Shown: positions 54,272 to 61,591 of the stretch, piece after piece | Numbering within the stretch: the first letter of the stretch is position 1 | How the letters are laid out: every line of letters begins with the position of its first letter | NCBI GenBank assembly: GCA_009924735.1 | Contig: RFQZ01000011.1 | Span: 1 to 62,281 of the forward strand | Origin: Flavobacteriia bacterium | Lineage (GTDB): Bacteria; Bacteroidota; Bacteroidia; Flavobacteriales_D; Crocinitomicaceae | DNA length: 62,281 nucleotides | Reading direction: 5' to 3' | Notes under the pieces: generated by a model | What the model was told of the DNA's origin: nothing | What the model saw: only the letters and a program-made list of their open reading frames with translations | Database searches by the model: none | Translations under genes and position numbers: made by a program

Positions 54272-55498
54272 ATGAAATCACTTCTACTCATCGTTTGTTT
54301 TGGCCTCAGCGCATTGGCTTTTGCTTCTCAACCCAGAAAAGTACTAATCATCGGAATTGATGGTGTACGCACAGACGCTTTACAACAAGCGAACACACCA
54401 AACATTGACGCGCTCATCGCTTCTGGATTTTATACCTATGAATCTTGGCATGAAGGAATTACCGTTTCTGGCCCCTCTTGGTCAACCATCATGTGTGGGG
54501 TTGAATTTCCAAAACATGGCGTAACCAGTAATTCTTACTCAGGAAGCAATTACAACCAATATCCTTACTTTACAAGACACGCGAAAGATTGTTTACCCAA
54601 CCTTTATGAAGTACAAATTGTACAATGGGCACCCATGAGTGACAACGTTTACAACGATGGATGGGACCAAAAAATCAAGGTATGTGACGGATGTGGTGCA
54701 AACAGTGTATCCGCTGCCCAAACCCAATTGGCAAATCCGAACCTAGACGTTTTGTTTGTCTATTTTGATGAGTGTGACCTTACGGGGCATTCCACTGGTT
54801 TCAACCCAGCCAATCCAGCATACATCAATGCCATCCAAACGGTTGACGGACACATTGGATCTATTCTTACGGCATTGCACAACCGTCCCAATTATGCCAA
54901 TGAAGATTGGATTGTTTTGATTACCACAGACCACGGAGGAATTGGTACAGGTCACGGAGGAAACACAAACTCTGAACGGAAAATTTGGTGGGTAGGAAGC
55001 GGAAACAACCCTGTTTCTAACCAACTTACAAATGTTCAAGACCCAGGAAGCTATGCCATCGGAAATCATGATGATGTAGTTGCCTTGAACAACCCTTCAC
55101 AGGCTGACATCGCGGTTACCGCACTAGACCACTTGTTCAGAGGTACCAATTGCAATCCAGTTGATCCTTCTTGGAACTTGGATGGTACTTCTTGGTTGGA
55201 TTCCTTACACTCTGAACTCCCAGCAAGCGTTGAAGAAAACAACCTAACCGAAGATGTGAAAATGTATCCAAACCCAGCAACCGATATTCTTTCTTTGTGG
55301 TTTGAAAATGAATTGAATGAAGATGTTACGTATGTAATTTTCGACATGCAAGGAAAAGAAATGCTGAAAGACAACAACGTTGCCATGATGAATGCCAATA
55401 AACTGAACGTCGACGTTGAAAAATTGAAAAAAGGAAACTACCTTTTGAAATTACAAGTGGGTTCGAAATCCATCGTTAAAAAGTTCTCTGTAGAATAA
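54272..55498 (+). CDS. Alkaline phosphatase superfamily (NPP-type) phosphodiesterase with T9SS domain
   Basis: 408 residues. The signal peptide is followed by the metal site LIIGIDGVRTDAL (first Asp), nucleophile region GPSWSTIMCG, YFDECDLTGHSTGF (Asp/His) and TTDHGGIGTGHGG (D, H, H): the full two-metal site of nucleotide pyrophosphatase/phosphodiesterases. Family members cleave nucleotides, phospholipid headgroups or sugar phosphates. A T9SS domain closes the protein (VKMYPNPATDILSLWFENE). The third secreted phosphoesterase type within about 13 kb, besides the 5'-nucleotidase pair and PhoD. Confidence 0.9.
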   Translation: MKSLLLIVCFGLSALAFASQPRKVLIIGIDGVRTDALQQANTPNIDALIASGFYTYESWHEGITVSGPSWSTIMCGVEFPKHGVTSNSYSGSNYNQYPYFTRHAKDCLPNLYEVQIVQWAPMSDNVYNDGWDQKIKVCDGCGANSVSAAQTQLANPNLDVLFVYFDECDLTGHSTGFNPANPAYINAIQTVDGHIGSILTALHNRPNYANEDWIVLITTDHGGIGTGHGGNTNSERKIWWVGSGNNPVSNQLTNVQDPGSYAIGNHDDVVALNNPSQADIAVTALDHLFRGTNCNPVDPSWNLDGTSWLDSLHSELPASVEENNLTEDVKMYPNPATDILSLWFENELNEDVTYVIFDMQGKEMLKDNNVAMMNANKLNVDVEKLKKGNYLLKLQVGSKSIVKKFSVE

Positions 55499-55523
55499 TT
55501 CATCGCAATAAAACCTTTGTAAG

Positions 55524-55566
55524 CCAGCAGGTGAATTTGACTTCAAACATCCCTTTCGCCTGTTGG
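55524..55566 (+). other. Imperfect long hairpin after the phosphodiesterase gene
   Basis: CCAGCAGGTGAA (55524-55535) pairs with TTCGCCTGTTGG (55555-55566), 12 bp with two G-T wobbles and a 19-base loop. There is no T-run, so a classical terminator is not proven. Confidence 0.35.
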
Positions 55567-55686
55567 GATTACAGAAAAAACATACCGGCCCACCCCCTCT
55601 CCCTTTTTTCGACCGAGATTTTATGCTGCTTGATGACTTAACAAGGTGGCAATCATTTAAAAACGTTTCTCACGCACTTAAGTCGC

Positions 55687-56943
55687 ATGCAAATCCTACA
55701 AAACCGTAAATTCATTTTCTTTCTTTGGTCATTTACCGCAGCGTTCTTGGCTTACGCCTCGATGTATGCCTTCCGGAAACCCTTCAATGCGGCAACCTAT
55801 GAAGCATATACCGTGTGGGGAATGCCCTTGAAAGGAGTTTTGGTGATGAGTCAAATTTTTGGCTACATGATGTCAAAGTTCATAGGCATCAAAGTGATTT
55901 CTGAATTGACCAAAGGTCAACGCATAAAATTAATCTTGGGACTGATTCTCTCGGCGCACATTGCCTTGTTGGGTTTTGCAACCGTACCTCTGCATTGGAA
56001 GTTTATTTTCTTGTTTTTAAATGGCATTCCGCTCGGAATGGTTTGGGGCGTGATTTTCTCCTTTTTGGAGGGACGAAAACTTACAGAGCTTGTCGCCACG
56101 GGCATTGCCATTGGAGCCATTGTGTCTTCAGGTGTGGTAAAATCCATTGCACGTTACCTCATGGACAACCCCATTTTTTCGGTACAGGAATTTTGGATGC
56201 CTTTTTCCACGGGATTGTTGTTTTTGCCCATCTTATTGCTTGCCGTATGGATGCTTAGCAAAATCCCCGACCCAAATCCCGAAGACATCCAACAAAAATC
56301 CAGAAGAAAACCCCTCATGGGCAAGGAGCGCAGAAAACTCTTAATGGCCTTTCTTCCGGGCATAGCCAGCTTGGTATTGTTATACGTTGGGCTTACGGTT
56401 TTTAGGGATTTTCGGGACAACTACGCCGTTGAAATTTTAGAACATTACCATTACACCAATGCTTCCCTCTTCGCGAACATGGAATTGGTCATCGCAGCGA
56501 TTGTACTTGGGACCTCATCGCTTACGGTGCTGTTTCGCAACAACAAAATGGGATTTAATTTCTGTCTTGCGTTGTTCGCGAGTGGTTTTTTGGTAATGCT
56601 GCTCACCTTGGGATTATTCAATGCCGGGAAAATCTCAGCGTACCAATTGGTGTTGTGTTCGGGATTGGGAATGGCGATTGGATATGTTCCTTTTCAAATT
56701 GTGTTGTTGGAGCGTTTCATAGCAGCCTTTCGAATCAATGGAAACGTGGGGTTCCTGATGTATTTGGCGGACAGCATCGGATATTTGGGAAGCGTGGGGT
56801 TGATCCTGTTGAATGGCGCACAGGTTTTTGTATTGCCGGAATACCAGTTGTTTAAACACCTCATTCTCATCTGCGGAGTCAGCGGATTGGTGCTTACCAC
56901 GTTTGCATATTTCTATTTCCGCCGGGCAGGGAAGGTACTTTAA
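55687..56943 (+). CDS. DUF5690 family MFS-like transporter
   Basis: 418 residues with about 12 hydrophobic helices. The start MQILQNRKFIFFLWSFTAAFLAYASMYAFRKPFNAATYE matches DUF5690, an MFS-superfamily membrane protein of Bacteroidota with a conserved YAFRKPF motif in TM1-2. A cytoplasmic loop rich in basic residues is at about 195-220. The substrate is unknown. The last 94 bases of the gene (56850-56943) recur in diverged form at 61331-61424, on the far side of the ravA-viaA/higBA block, so the gene marks the left border of an inserted or rearranged segment. Confidence 0.8.
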   Translation: MQILQNRKFIFFLWSFTAAFLAYASMYAFRKPFNAATYEAYTVWGMPLKGVLVMSQIFGYMMSKFIGIKVISELTKGQRIKLILGLILSAHIALLGFATVPLHWKFIFLFLNGIPLGMVWGVIFSFLEGRKLTELVATGIAIGAIVSSGVVKSIARYLMDNPIFSVQEFWMPFSTGLLFLPILLLAVWMLSKIPDPNPEDIQQKSRRKPLMGKERRKLLMAFLPGIASLVLLYVGLTVFRDFRDNYAVEILEHYHYTNASLFANMELVIAAIVLGTSSLTVLFRNNKMGFNFCLALFASGFLVMLLTLGLFNAGKISAYQLVLCSGLGMAIGYVPFQIVLLERFIAAFRINGNVGFLMYLADSIGYLGSVGLILLNGAQVFVLPEYQLFKHLILICGVSGLVLTTFAYFYFRRAGKVL

Positions 56944-56954
56944 CCCATAAAAAA

Positions 56955-56976
56955 TAGGGGAAACCCTAAATTTTCC
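56955..56976 (+). terminator. Probable terminator of the DUF5690 gene
   Basis: TAGGG (56955-56959), GAAA tetraloop, CCCTA (56964-56968), then AATTTTCCCTTTT. The 12-base unit ACCCTAAATTTT is repeated at 56963-56974 and 56984-56995. Confidence 0.5.
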
Positions 56977-57112
56977 CTTTTACACCCTAAATTTTTCATC
57001 CAGCCAAAGGCTTTTCGCTTAGATTCGTCCAAGGAAGTTTGTTCGCAAAATAACTTCGTCAATACATCCATTGGGGGGGGTATAGAAGCAGGTTTATAGC
57101 GGGTATAAGTAA

Positions 57113-57127
57113 GTTACCGGCAAGCAT
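57113..57127 (+). other. Left cassette boundary (core-site-like)
   Basis: GTTACCGGCAAGCAT is the inverted copy, with 2 mismatches in 15, of ATGCCAGCCGGTAAC at 60340-60354 after viaA. It sits 47 bases upstream of the ravA start. Confidence 0.5.
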
Positions 57128-57173
57128 AACACGACACAGCAAACATTAAAACAACAAGAATAATATTGGACAG

Positions 57174-58736
57174 ATGACAGTAAAACCCAAAATCACAGAA
57201 CTACTCAAACGACTTAATGACGGAGTAATTGAAAAAGAAGAAGTAATATCTTTATCAGTCCTTTCTTCTGTTGCAGGAGAAAGCATTTTCCTTTTGGGTG
57301 CTCCAGGAGTAGCAAAATCATTGGTTGCGAGACGACTTAAATACGCATACAAAGACGGCAGTTCATTTGAATATCTGATGAACCGCTTTAGCACGCCTGA
57401 CGAAATTTTTGGACCTGTTTCAATCTCACAACTAAAAGACCACGACAAATACGAGAGAATTGTAAAAAACTACTTACCGACTGCAACAGTGGTATTCCTT
57501 GACGAAATTTGGAAAGCAGGACCATCCATACAAAACGCTCTATTGACAGTTCTAAATGAAAAAATATACCGCAACGGAGAGCAAGAAATAAAAGTGCCAA
57601 TGAAAGCACTCATTTCAGCTTCCAATGAGTTACCAAGCAAAGGCGAAGGACTTGAAGCACTTTGGGACAGATTTCTTGTTCGTTTAATCGTTGAAGGAGT
57701 TAAAGACAAACAAAGTTTCAACGATATGATTTCAAAGACATTGAATTCATACAACGACACTGATGGCGAAGCATTAAAAATCACTGATGAAGAATACCAG
57801 AAATGGAACAAACAAATTGATGAGATAGAAATTCCTGAAAATGTTTTCAATGTAATTCACGTTATCAGAAGTTTCATAGACCAATACAATCAAAGAGAAG
57901 AAAACAAAGAAAATCCAATTTACATATCAGACCGCAGGTGGAGAAAAATTGTAAGACTTCTTCGGACTTCTGCATTCCTCAATGATAGAAAAGCCGTTGA
58001 CTTGATGGATTGCTTTTTAATCAAAGATTGCCTTTGGAACGAAACGGAACAAGTACAAGCTGTTTCGCAGTTTGTTAGAGATGCAATTCAAAAGCACGGT
58101 TATTCTTTAAAGTTCAATTTCAAAGGACTAAAAGACGAGCTAGAAGAATTTAAAACAGAAATAAAGGAAGAAACGAAGTTTGAAAAAGACACAAGAGTTG
58201 AAACACTTGTAAATGCAAGAAACGATTACTTTGAAATAGTTGGTTTCAACAGTGAAAACAACCTTATAAGACAGATTGATTTCAATAGTTTATCAAATAG
58301 CAATGAATCAGTTAGACTTTATTATTACTATGAATATTATAGTCAAGTTCGGCAAAACCGAATTTCCAATATTAGAAAGGGAAATTCAAAATTTAGCATC
58401 TTCATAAATGATCAAGAGTATAAACTAAAAACGACTACCAAAGGAGAAAAACGCCAAATCACAAAAAAGCCACACAAGAAAGTTGAAGAAGATTGGGACG
58501 GTAGTGTTTCCAAGTATCTTGAAGTTACTAATAATCAAAAAGAAGAACTAGAAACGTATAGAACAAAAGACCTACAGCATTTGCGAACAAATCTTTTTGT
58601 CAATCCTGAATTAGCCAATACTGTAGAAAGTCACTTGACATCGACAAAAAAAGAAATTGAAAAATTTGAAGTTGAAATTCGAAAAATTCAAAATGACTAT
58701 AAAAAATTGAAGGACGAAGAAATTGTAATTCAATAA
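57174..58736 (+). CDS. ravA: MoxR-family AAA+ ATPase RavA
   Basis: 520 residues, close to E. coli RavA (about 498). AAA+ motifs are Walker A GAPGVAKS (42-49), Walker B VVFLDEIWKAG (D110, E111), sensor 1 SASNELP (N151), arginine finger in LWDRFLVR (R166) and sensor-2 region SDRRWRKIVRLLR. EYLMNRFSTPDEIFGP and FLDEIWKAGPSIQNALLT are characteristic of RavA rather than other MoxR proteins. The C-terminal part is helical and charged. RavA forms hexamers that work with the VWA protein ViaA in chaperone-like tasks; in E. coli the pair influences respiratory Fe-S complexes and aminoglycoside sensitivity. The stop overlaps the viaA ATG (TAATG). Composition is AT-rich relative to the left neighbours. 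Confidence 0.93.
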   Translation: MTVKPKITELLKRLNDGVIEKEEVISLSVLSSVAGESIFLLGAPGVAKSLVARRLKYAYKDGSSFEYLMNRFSTPDEIFGPVSISQLKDHDKYERIVKNYLPTATVVFLDEIWKAGPSIQNALLTVLNEKIYRNGEQEIKVPMKALISASNELPSKGEGLEALWDRFLVRLIVEGVKDKQSFNDMISKTLNSYNDTDGEALKITDEEYQKWNKQIDEIEIPENVFNVIHVIRSFIDQYNQREENKENPIYISDRRWRKIVRLLRTSAFLNDRKAVDLMDCFLIKDCLWNETEQVQAVSQFVRDAIQKHGYSLKFNFKGLKDELEEFKTEIKEETKFEKDTRVETLVNARNDYFEIVGFNSENNLIRQIDFNSLSNSNESVRLYYYYEYYSQVRQNRISNIRKGNSKFSIFINDQEYKLKTTTKGEKRQITKKPHKKVEEDWDGSVSKYLEVTNNQKEELETYRTKDLQHLRTNLFVNPELANTVESHLTSTKKEIEKFEVEIRKIQNDYKKLKDEEIVIQ

Positions 58737-60328
58737 TGGATAAAGATACGTTTGACAGATTTATCCATTTTGGCTCTATTGGCGATAAAAGGTCTAGGGA
58801 GCAAATTGCTAATGCAATTTATTCCCAATTGCAAAAGAAATCAGAAGAAGGCATTGGCTTCGCCAATGCTTATACTGATAATTTTGCAACCGCTATTGGT
58901 GAAATTCTTTCTAATCCTACAATGAAAGAATTATGCTCTAAAGATCCCGAACTTGCTGAAAAGATAACTCAAGATATTCTTGATTTCCTTAACAAGACCA
59001 AAAAGCAACTAAATAAAACCACAAATCCATTTGAAGAAGAAATCGAACTGAAAGACGAATTTCAGCAAAGCAAAAAATCGGAATTTAAAAGCAAATGGGA
59101 TAAAGTAAACCCAACTATTAAAGAAATTTACGACAAGAAAGACTTTGATGCAACTTTCTACGAAAAGGAGTTTAAAAGAAGTTTGGACGAAAAAATCAAA
59201 GACGAAAAAGACAAGCCAAGTTTTGAAAGTGTAAAGGAACACTTTAATGAGAAGTGGGACGAACTGCTTTTTAAGAAGCAGACAAAATGGGAACTTGAAC
59301 AAATCGAAGCCGAGAGAAAAAAGTTTTGTGAAGAACTATACAAACGGATTGAAGAACTAAAAAAACTACAAGAAGCACTTGAGCCATTCACAAAAGAATT
59401 AGGACGGCTTTGGGATATGAGCAAAGGAAATTGGCAAAGAATAAACCTTGATATTCTAAAGCGATATGCAGAACTGTTACAGCGGGATAAAGGATTGAAA
59501 GAGCTTGCCGAAATGCTTGGAAAGATGCGTCAAGCTGAAAGGGAGTTTGAAGAAGAACTCTTTGCAAACATTCAACTAAAACCTGAATGGAAGGTCGAAC
59601 ACGCAAGCAAAGCCGACCTTATCGGAATTCACGAAAGTGATGATTTAAGCAGTCTGCTTCCTTCTGAAACCGCTTTACTTGCCGATGAAACAATGCAATC
59701 TGTATTCTTTAAAAAATTTGCGGAAAAGAAACTTCAAACATTCGAGTATCAGGCAAAAATGCTTTCTTACCGTGAAGAAGAATATCAAGACAAACGACAA
59801 AAGGAAAAAGAAGAAGCCAAAGGGCCTTTTATCATTTGCGTTGACACAAGTGGCTCAATGCACGGAACACCTGAAATAGTTGCCAAAACACTTTGCTTTG
59901 CCATTCTAAAAATCGCAATTCGTGATAACCGAAAGTGTTATCTCATTTCATTTTCGACAGGAATTGAAACGCTTAACCTAACTGATTTAAAAAATTCATT
60001 GGATGAGATCATTTCCTTTCTTTCAATGAGTTTTCACGGTGGCACAGATGCAACTCCAGCAATGAGAGAAGCTATTAGAATGTTAACAACTGAAGATTAT
60101 AAAAAGGCAGACGTGATAATGGTTTCGGACTTTGTAATGTCTGCATTTGACAAAGCAACGCAAGACCAAATTAAATCAGCCAAAGACAACAAAACTAAAT
60201 TTCATAGTTTGGTAGTTGGTAACAGTCAAAATCCTGCGACAGTAAAGGACTTTGATAGTAACTGGTTTTACGACCTAAACAATCCAAACAGCGTATTGAC
60301 GCTAATAAAAAATATTAACGAACTATGA
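58736..60328 (+). CDS. viaA: VWA-domain partner protein ViaA
   Basis: 530 residues, somewhat longer than E. coli ViaA (about 483). The long N-terminal helical region is rich in Lys/Glu. The VWA domain begins near 363 with the MIDAS motif D370-T-S-G-S374 in FIICVDTSGSMHG, then the SFHGGTDATPAM threonine/aspartate element and the VIMVSDFVM strand. This pattern (GPFI.CVDTSGSM...A...L..A...R.CYL..FS) matches ViaA. It binds RavA and stimulates its ATPase in the enterobacterial system. Translation is coupled to ravA by a one-base overlap. It is followed directly by the attC-like element. Confidence 0.92.
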   Translation: MDKDTFDRFIHFGSIGDKRSREQIANAIYSQLQKKSEEGIGFANAYTDNFATAIGEILSNPTMKELCSKDPELAEKITQDILDFLNKTKKQLNKTTNPFEEEIELKDEFQQSKKSEFKSKWDKVNPTIKEIYDKKDFDATFYEKEFKRSLDEKIKDEKDKPSFESVKEHFNEKWDELLFKKQTKWELEQIEAERKKFCEELYKRIEELKKLQEALEPFTKELGRLWDMSKGNWQRINLDILKRYAELLQRDKGLKELAEMLGKMRQAEREFEEELFANIQLKPEWKVEHASKADLIGIHESDDLSSLLPSETALLADETMQSVFFKKFAEKKLQTFEYQAKMLSYREEEYQDKRQKEKEEAKGPFIICVDTSGSMHGTPEIVAKTLCFAILKIAIRDNRKCYLISFSTGIETLNLTDLKNSLDEIISFLSMSFHGGTDATPAMREAIRMLTTEDYKKADVIMVSDFVMSAFDKATQDQIKSAKDNKTKFHSLVVGNSQNPATVKDFDSNWFYDLNNPNSVLTLIKNINEL

Positions 60329-60345
60329 CGACAGATAGAATGCCA

Positions 60346-60479
60346 GCCGGTAACAGCACCTACCCAAAATTGGCGGTTCAGTGGTTAAATGAACATTCTA
60401 CCTCGCATCAACATTTGTGGTGGCTTGACAGTTTTGTGCTCCGAAATCGCCAACTTCTTAAACCCGCAAAACGTTAGCG
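60346..60479 (+). other. attC-like element after viaA
   Basis: It begins GCCGGTAACAGC and ends GCAAAACGTTAGCG. The outer arms CGGTAAC (60348-60354) and GTTAGCG (60473-60479) are complementary at 6 of 7 positions, and inner arms TTGGCG (60370-60375) and CGCCAA (60448-60453) are perfectly complementary. Length about 132 bp, within the attC size range. From memory, intergenic sequences of this style are common beside accessory genes of Bacteroidota; this could not be checked here. Confidence 0.5.
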
Positions 60480-60523
60480 ACATCACCCACTCCCATCCAT
60501 TCCCAATAAACTCCTAAATTAAA

Positions 60524-60556
60524 TTTGATTAATAGTAACTTATAAGTTACATTTGC
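60524..60556 (+). promoter_or_regulatory. Promoter and palindromic operator of the higBA-type operon
   Basis: TTTG (60524-60527), 20-base spacer, TACATTTGC (60548-60556): an exact Bacteroidota promoter. A perfect 16-bp palindrome GTAACTTATAAGTTAC (60535-60550) fills the spacer and overlaps the -7 box, an obvious binding site for the HTH antitoxin. The box ends 3 bases before the toxin ATG, so the transcript should be nearly leaderless. Confidence 0.75.
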
Positions 60557-60559
60557 GTC

Positions 60560-60907
60560 ATGAATCAAAAAGTCCGCGAAGTTGTAGAATTTGAGAATCA
60601 CTTTAGTGAATTCCTTAAGAAGCAACCCGTTAAGGTTCAGAACAAAATATTTAAGATAATCGAAGCCATAGAAACACTTGAAAGAGTCCCGAGCAATTAT
60701 TTGAAAATGCTTGTTGGAACTAATGGGCTTTATGAAGCACGGATTCAGTTAGGATCTGAAATTTGGAGGGTATTTTGCTTTTTTGATAAAGGAAAATTGG
60801 TCATTTTGTTAAATGGCTTCACAAAAAAGACCCAAAAGACTCCCAAAAATGAAATTGAAAAAGCGCTGCAATTGATGCAGAAATATTATGACACAAAAAA
60901 GAAATGA
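60560..60907 (+). CDS. higB: Type II toxin, RelE/HigB family (Gp49-like)
   Basis: 115 residues. The fold pattern REVVEFENHFSEFLKKQPVKVQNKIFKIIEAI...LKMLVGTNGLYEARIQLGSEIWRVFCFFDKGKLVILLNGFTKKTQKTPKNEIEKALQLM is the phage Gp49-like/HigB RelE superfamily: ribosome-dependent mRNA interferases. Basic and aromatic residues (R in YEAR and WRVFCFF; KKTQKTP) are in the usual catalytic strands. The toxin gene precedes the antitoxin gene, the order typical of higBA. Its own promoter makes it independent of viaA. The symbol is by family resemblance. Confidence 0.88.
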   Translation: MNQKVREVVEFENHFSEFLKKQPVKVQNKIFKIIEAIETLERVPSNYLKMLVGTNGLYEARIQLGSEIWRVFCFFDKGKLVILLNGFTKKTQKTPKNEIEKALQLMQKYYDTKKK

Positions 60908-60908
60908 C

Positions 60909-61199
60909 ATGAGCACAAGAGGATGGAAAGAAATCAAAAATGAAGTATACGGTAAAAAAGGTACTACTCGTCGTGATGAGTTGGAGCGTGAATTCGAGAC
61001 ATTTAAAATCGGTTTGCTTCTTAAAAAAGCACGTGAAGAAAAACACTTGACACAAGAACAACTTGCGGATTTGGTGGATAAGAAAAGAACTTATATTTCT
61101 AGAGTTGAAAATGATGGAAGTAACATGACGTTAAAAACATTATTTGATATCGTCGAAAAAGGATTGGGTGGAAAAGTAAACATCTCCATCCAAATTTAA
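60909..61199 (+). CDS. higA: HigA-type XRE-family antitoxin
   Basis: 96 residues from ATG 60909, just after the toxin stop (TGA at 60905-60907). An in-frame ATG at 60888 that overlaps the toxin gene is a possible alternative. The N-terminal toxin-binding part is WKEIKNEVYGKKGTTRRDELEREFETFKIGLLLKKAREEK. A Cro/C1-type helix-turn-helix follows (LTQEQLADLVDKKRTYISRVENDGSNMTLKTLFDIVEKGLG). It neutralises the toxin and should repress the operon by binding the palindrome at 60535-60550. Confidence 0.88.
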   Translation: MSTRGWKEIKNEVYGKKGTTRRDELEREFETFKIGLLLKKAREEKHLTQEQLADLVDKKRTYISRVENDGSNMTLKTLFDIVEKGLGGKVNISIQI

Positions 61200-61210
61200 A
61201 TAAAGACGCA

Positions 61211-61337
61211 CGCTAACAGCTGACAAGGCGCCAACCCTTTAATATTGCATCGAAAAAAAGTTTAATGTATTAATACATCCCATAACAACAAAGAAGCGCA
61301 ACATTCTGGTTTGTTGCCTATATGCAAACCGTTTAAA
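61211..61337 (+). other. Second attC-like element after higA
   Basis: It begins CGCTAACAGC, nine of ten bases identical to CGGTAACAGC in the element after viaA, and ends GCAAACCGTTTAAA, similar to GCAAAACGTTAGCG. CGCTAAC is the exact complement of GTTAGCG at 60473. Inner segments AGGCGCCAACC (61226-) and GGTTTGTTGCCT can pair imperfectly. Length is about 127 bp. The interval 61200-61330 holds no credible coding region. Confidence 0.45.
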
Positions 61338-61424
61338 CACCTTATTCTCATCTGCGGAGTCAGCGGATTGGTGCTTACCACGTTCTCATATTTCTATTTT
61401 CGCCGGGCAGGGAGGGTCTTGTAA
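61331..61424 (+). pseudogene. Displaced 3' fragment of a DUF5690 transporter gene
   Basis: 94 bases, beginning GTTTAAACACC, align without gaps to 56850-56943 with 8 differences by eye. In frame they encode the same C-terminus with only A-to-S and K-to-R changes (TTFSYFYFRRAGRVL then stop), so the copy derives from a gene that was under selection. No upstream coding part is present. From 61425 to the promoter box at 61562 I see no feature. Confidence 0.85.
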
Positions 61425-61561
61425 TTAAGGTTTCCACCAAATCTCTTCCATTTTCCCCTATCTCACCTTGAAAGTAAACGGGACCGGGTTTGACGTACAC
61501 TTATCATTTTTAATTGTGTAAAAGTTAATGTTAAATTATCACTCAAATCTGAGAACATAAC

Positions 61562-61570
61562 TAATTTTGC
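61562..61570 (+). promoter_or_regulatory. -7 box of the glycine-rich protein gene
   Basis: TAATTTTGC, exact match to TAnnTTTGC, 21 bases before the ATG at 61592. No clear -33 element. Confidence 0.55.
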
Positions 61571-61591
61571 CTTTCATTTTAAAATTTTCTT

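Larger units (their letters stand above)
57113..61337. mobile_element. Candidate two-cassette, integron-like insert (ravA-viaA and higBA)
   Basis: Two gene units are bounded by 7-base core-like sites. Unit 1 starts at GTTACCG (57113) and ends with CGGTAAC (60348), its exact complement, followed about 120 bases later by GTTAGCG (60473). Unit 2 starts at that GTTAGCG and ends with CGCTAAC (61211), again its exact complement. In integron cassettes the bases at the 5' end of a linear cassette are complementary to the inverse core of its own attC, which is what is seen. No integrase is in the window. The block is more AT-rich than the neighbouring T9SS genes. Confidence 0.55.

Noticed and set aside
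57073..57080. Run of eight G residues as a phase-variation tract
   Set aside because: It is in non-coding sequence, not in a spacer between promoter elements, and one run alone is weak evidence.
60325..60477. A 50-codon frame starting at the ATG that overlaps the viaA stop
   Set aside because: It runs through the attC-like element, ends inside the core site GTTAG and has no recognisable protein features.
57113..61424. Prophage, ICE or transposon explanation for the ravA-higBA block
   Set aside because: No integrase, transposase, relaxase or phage structural gene is present in the window; only cassette-like boundaries and the displaced gene end are seen.
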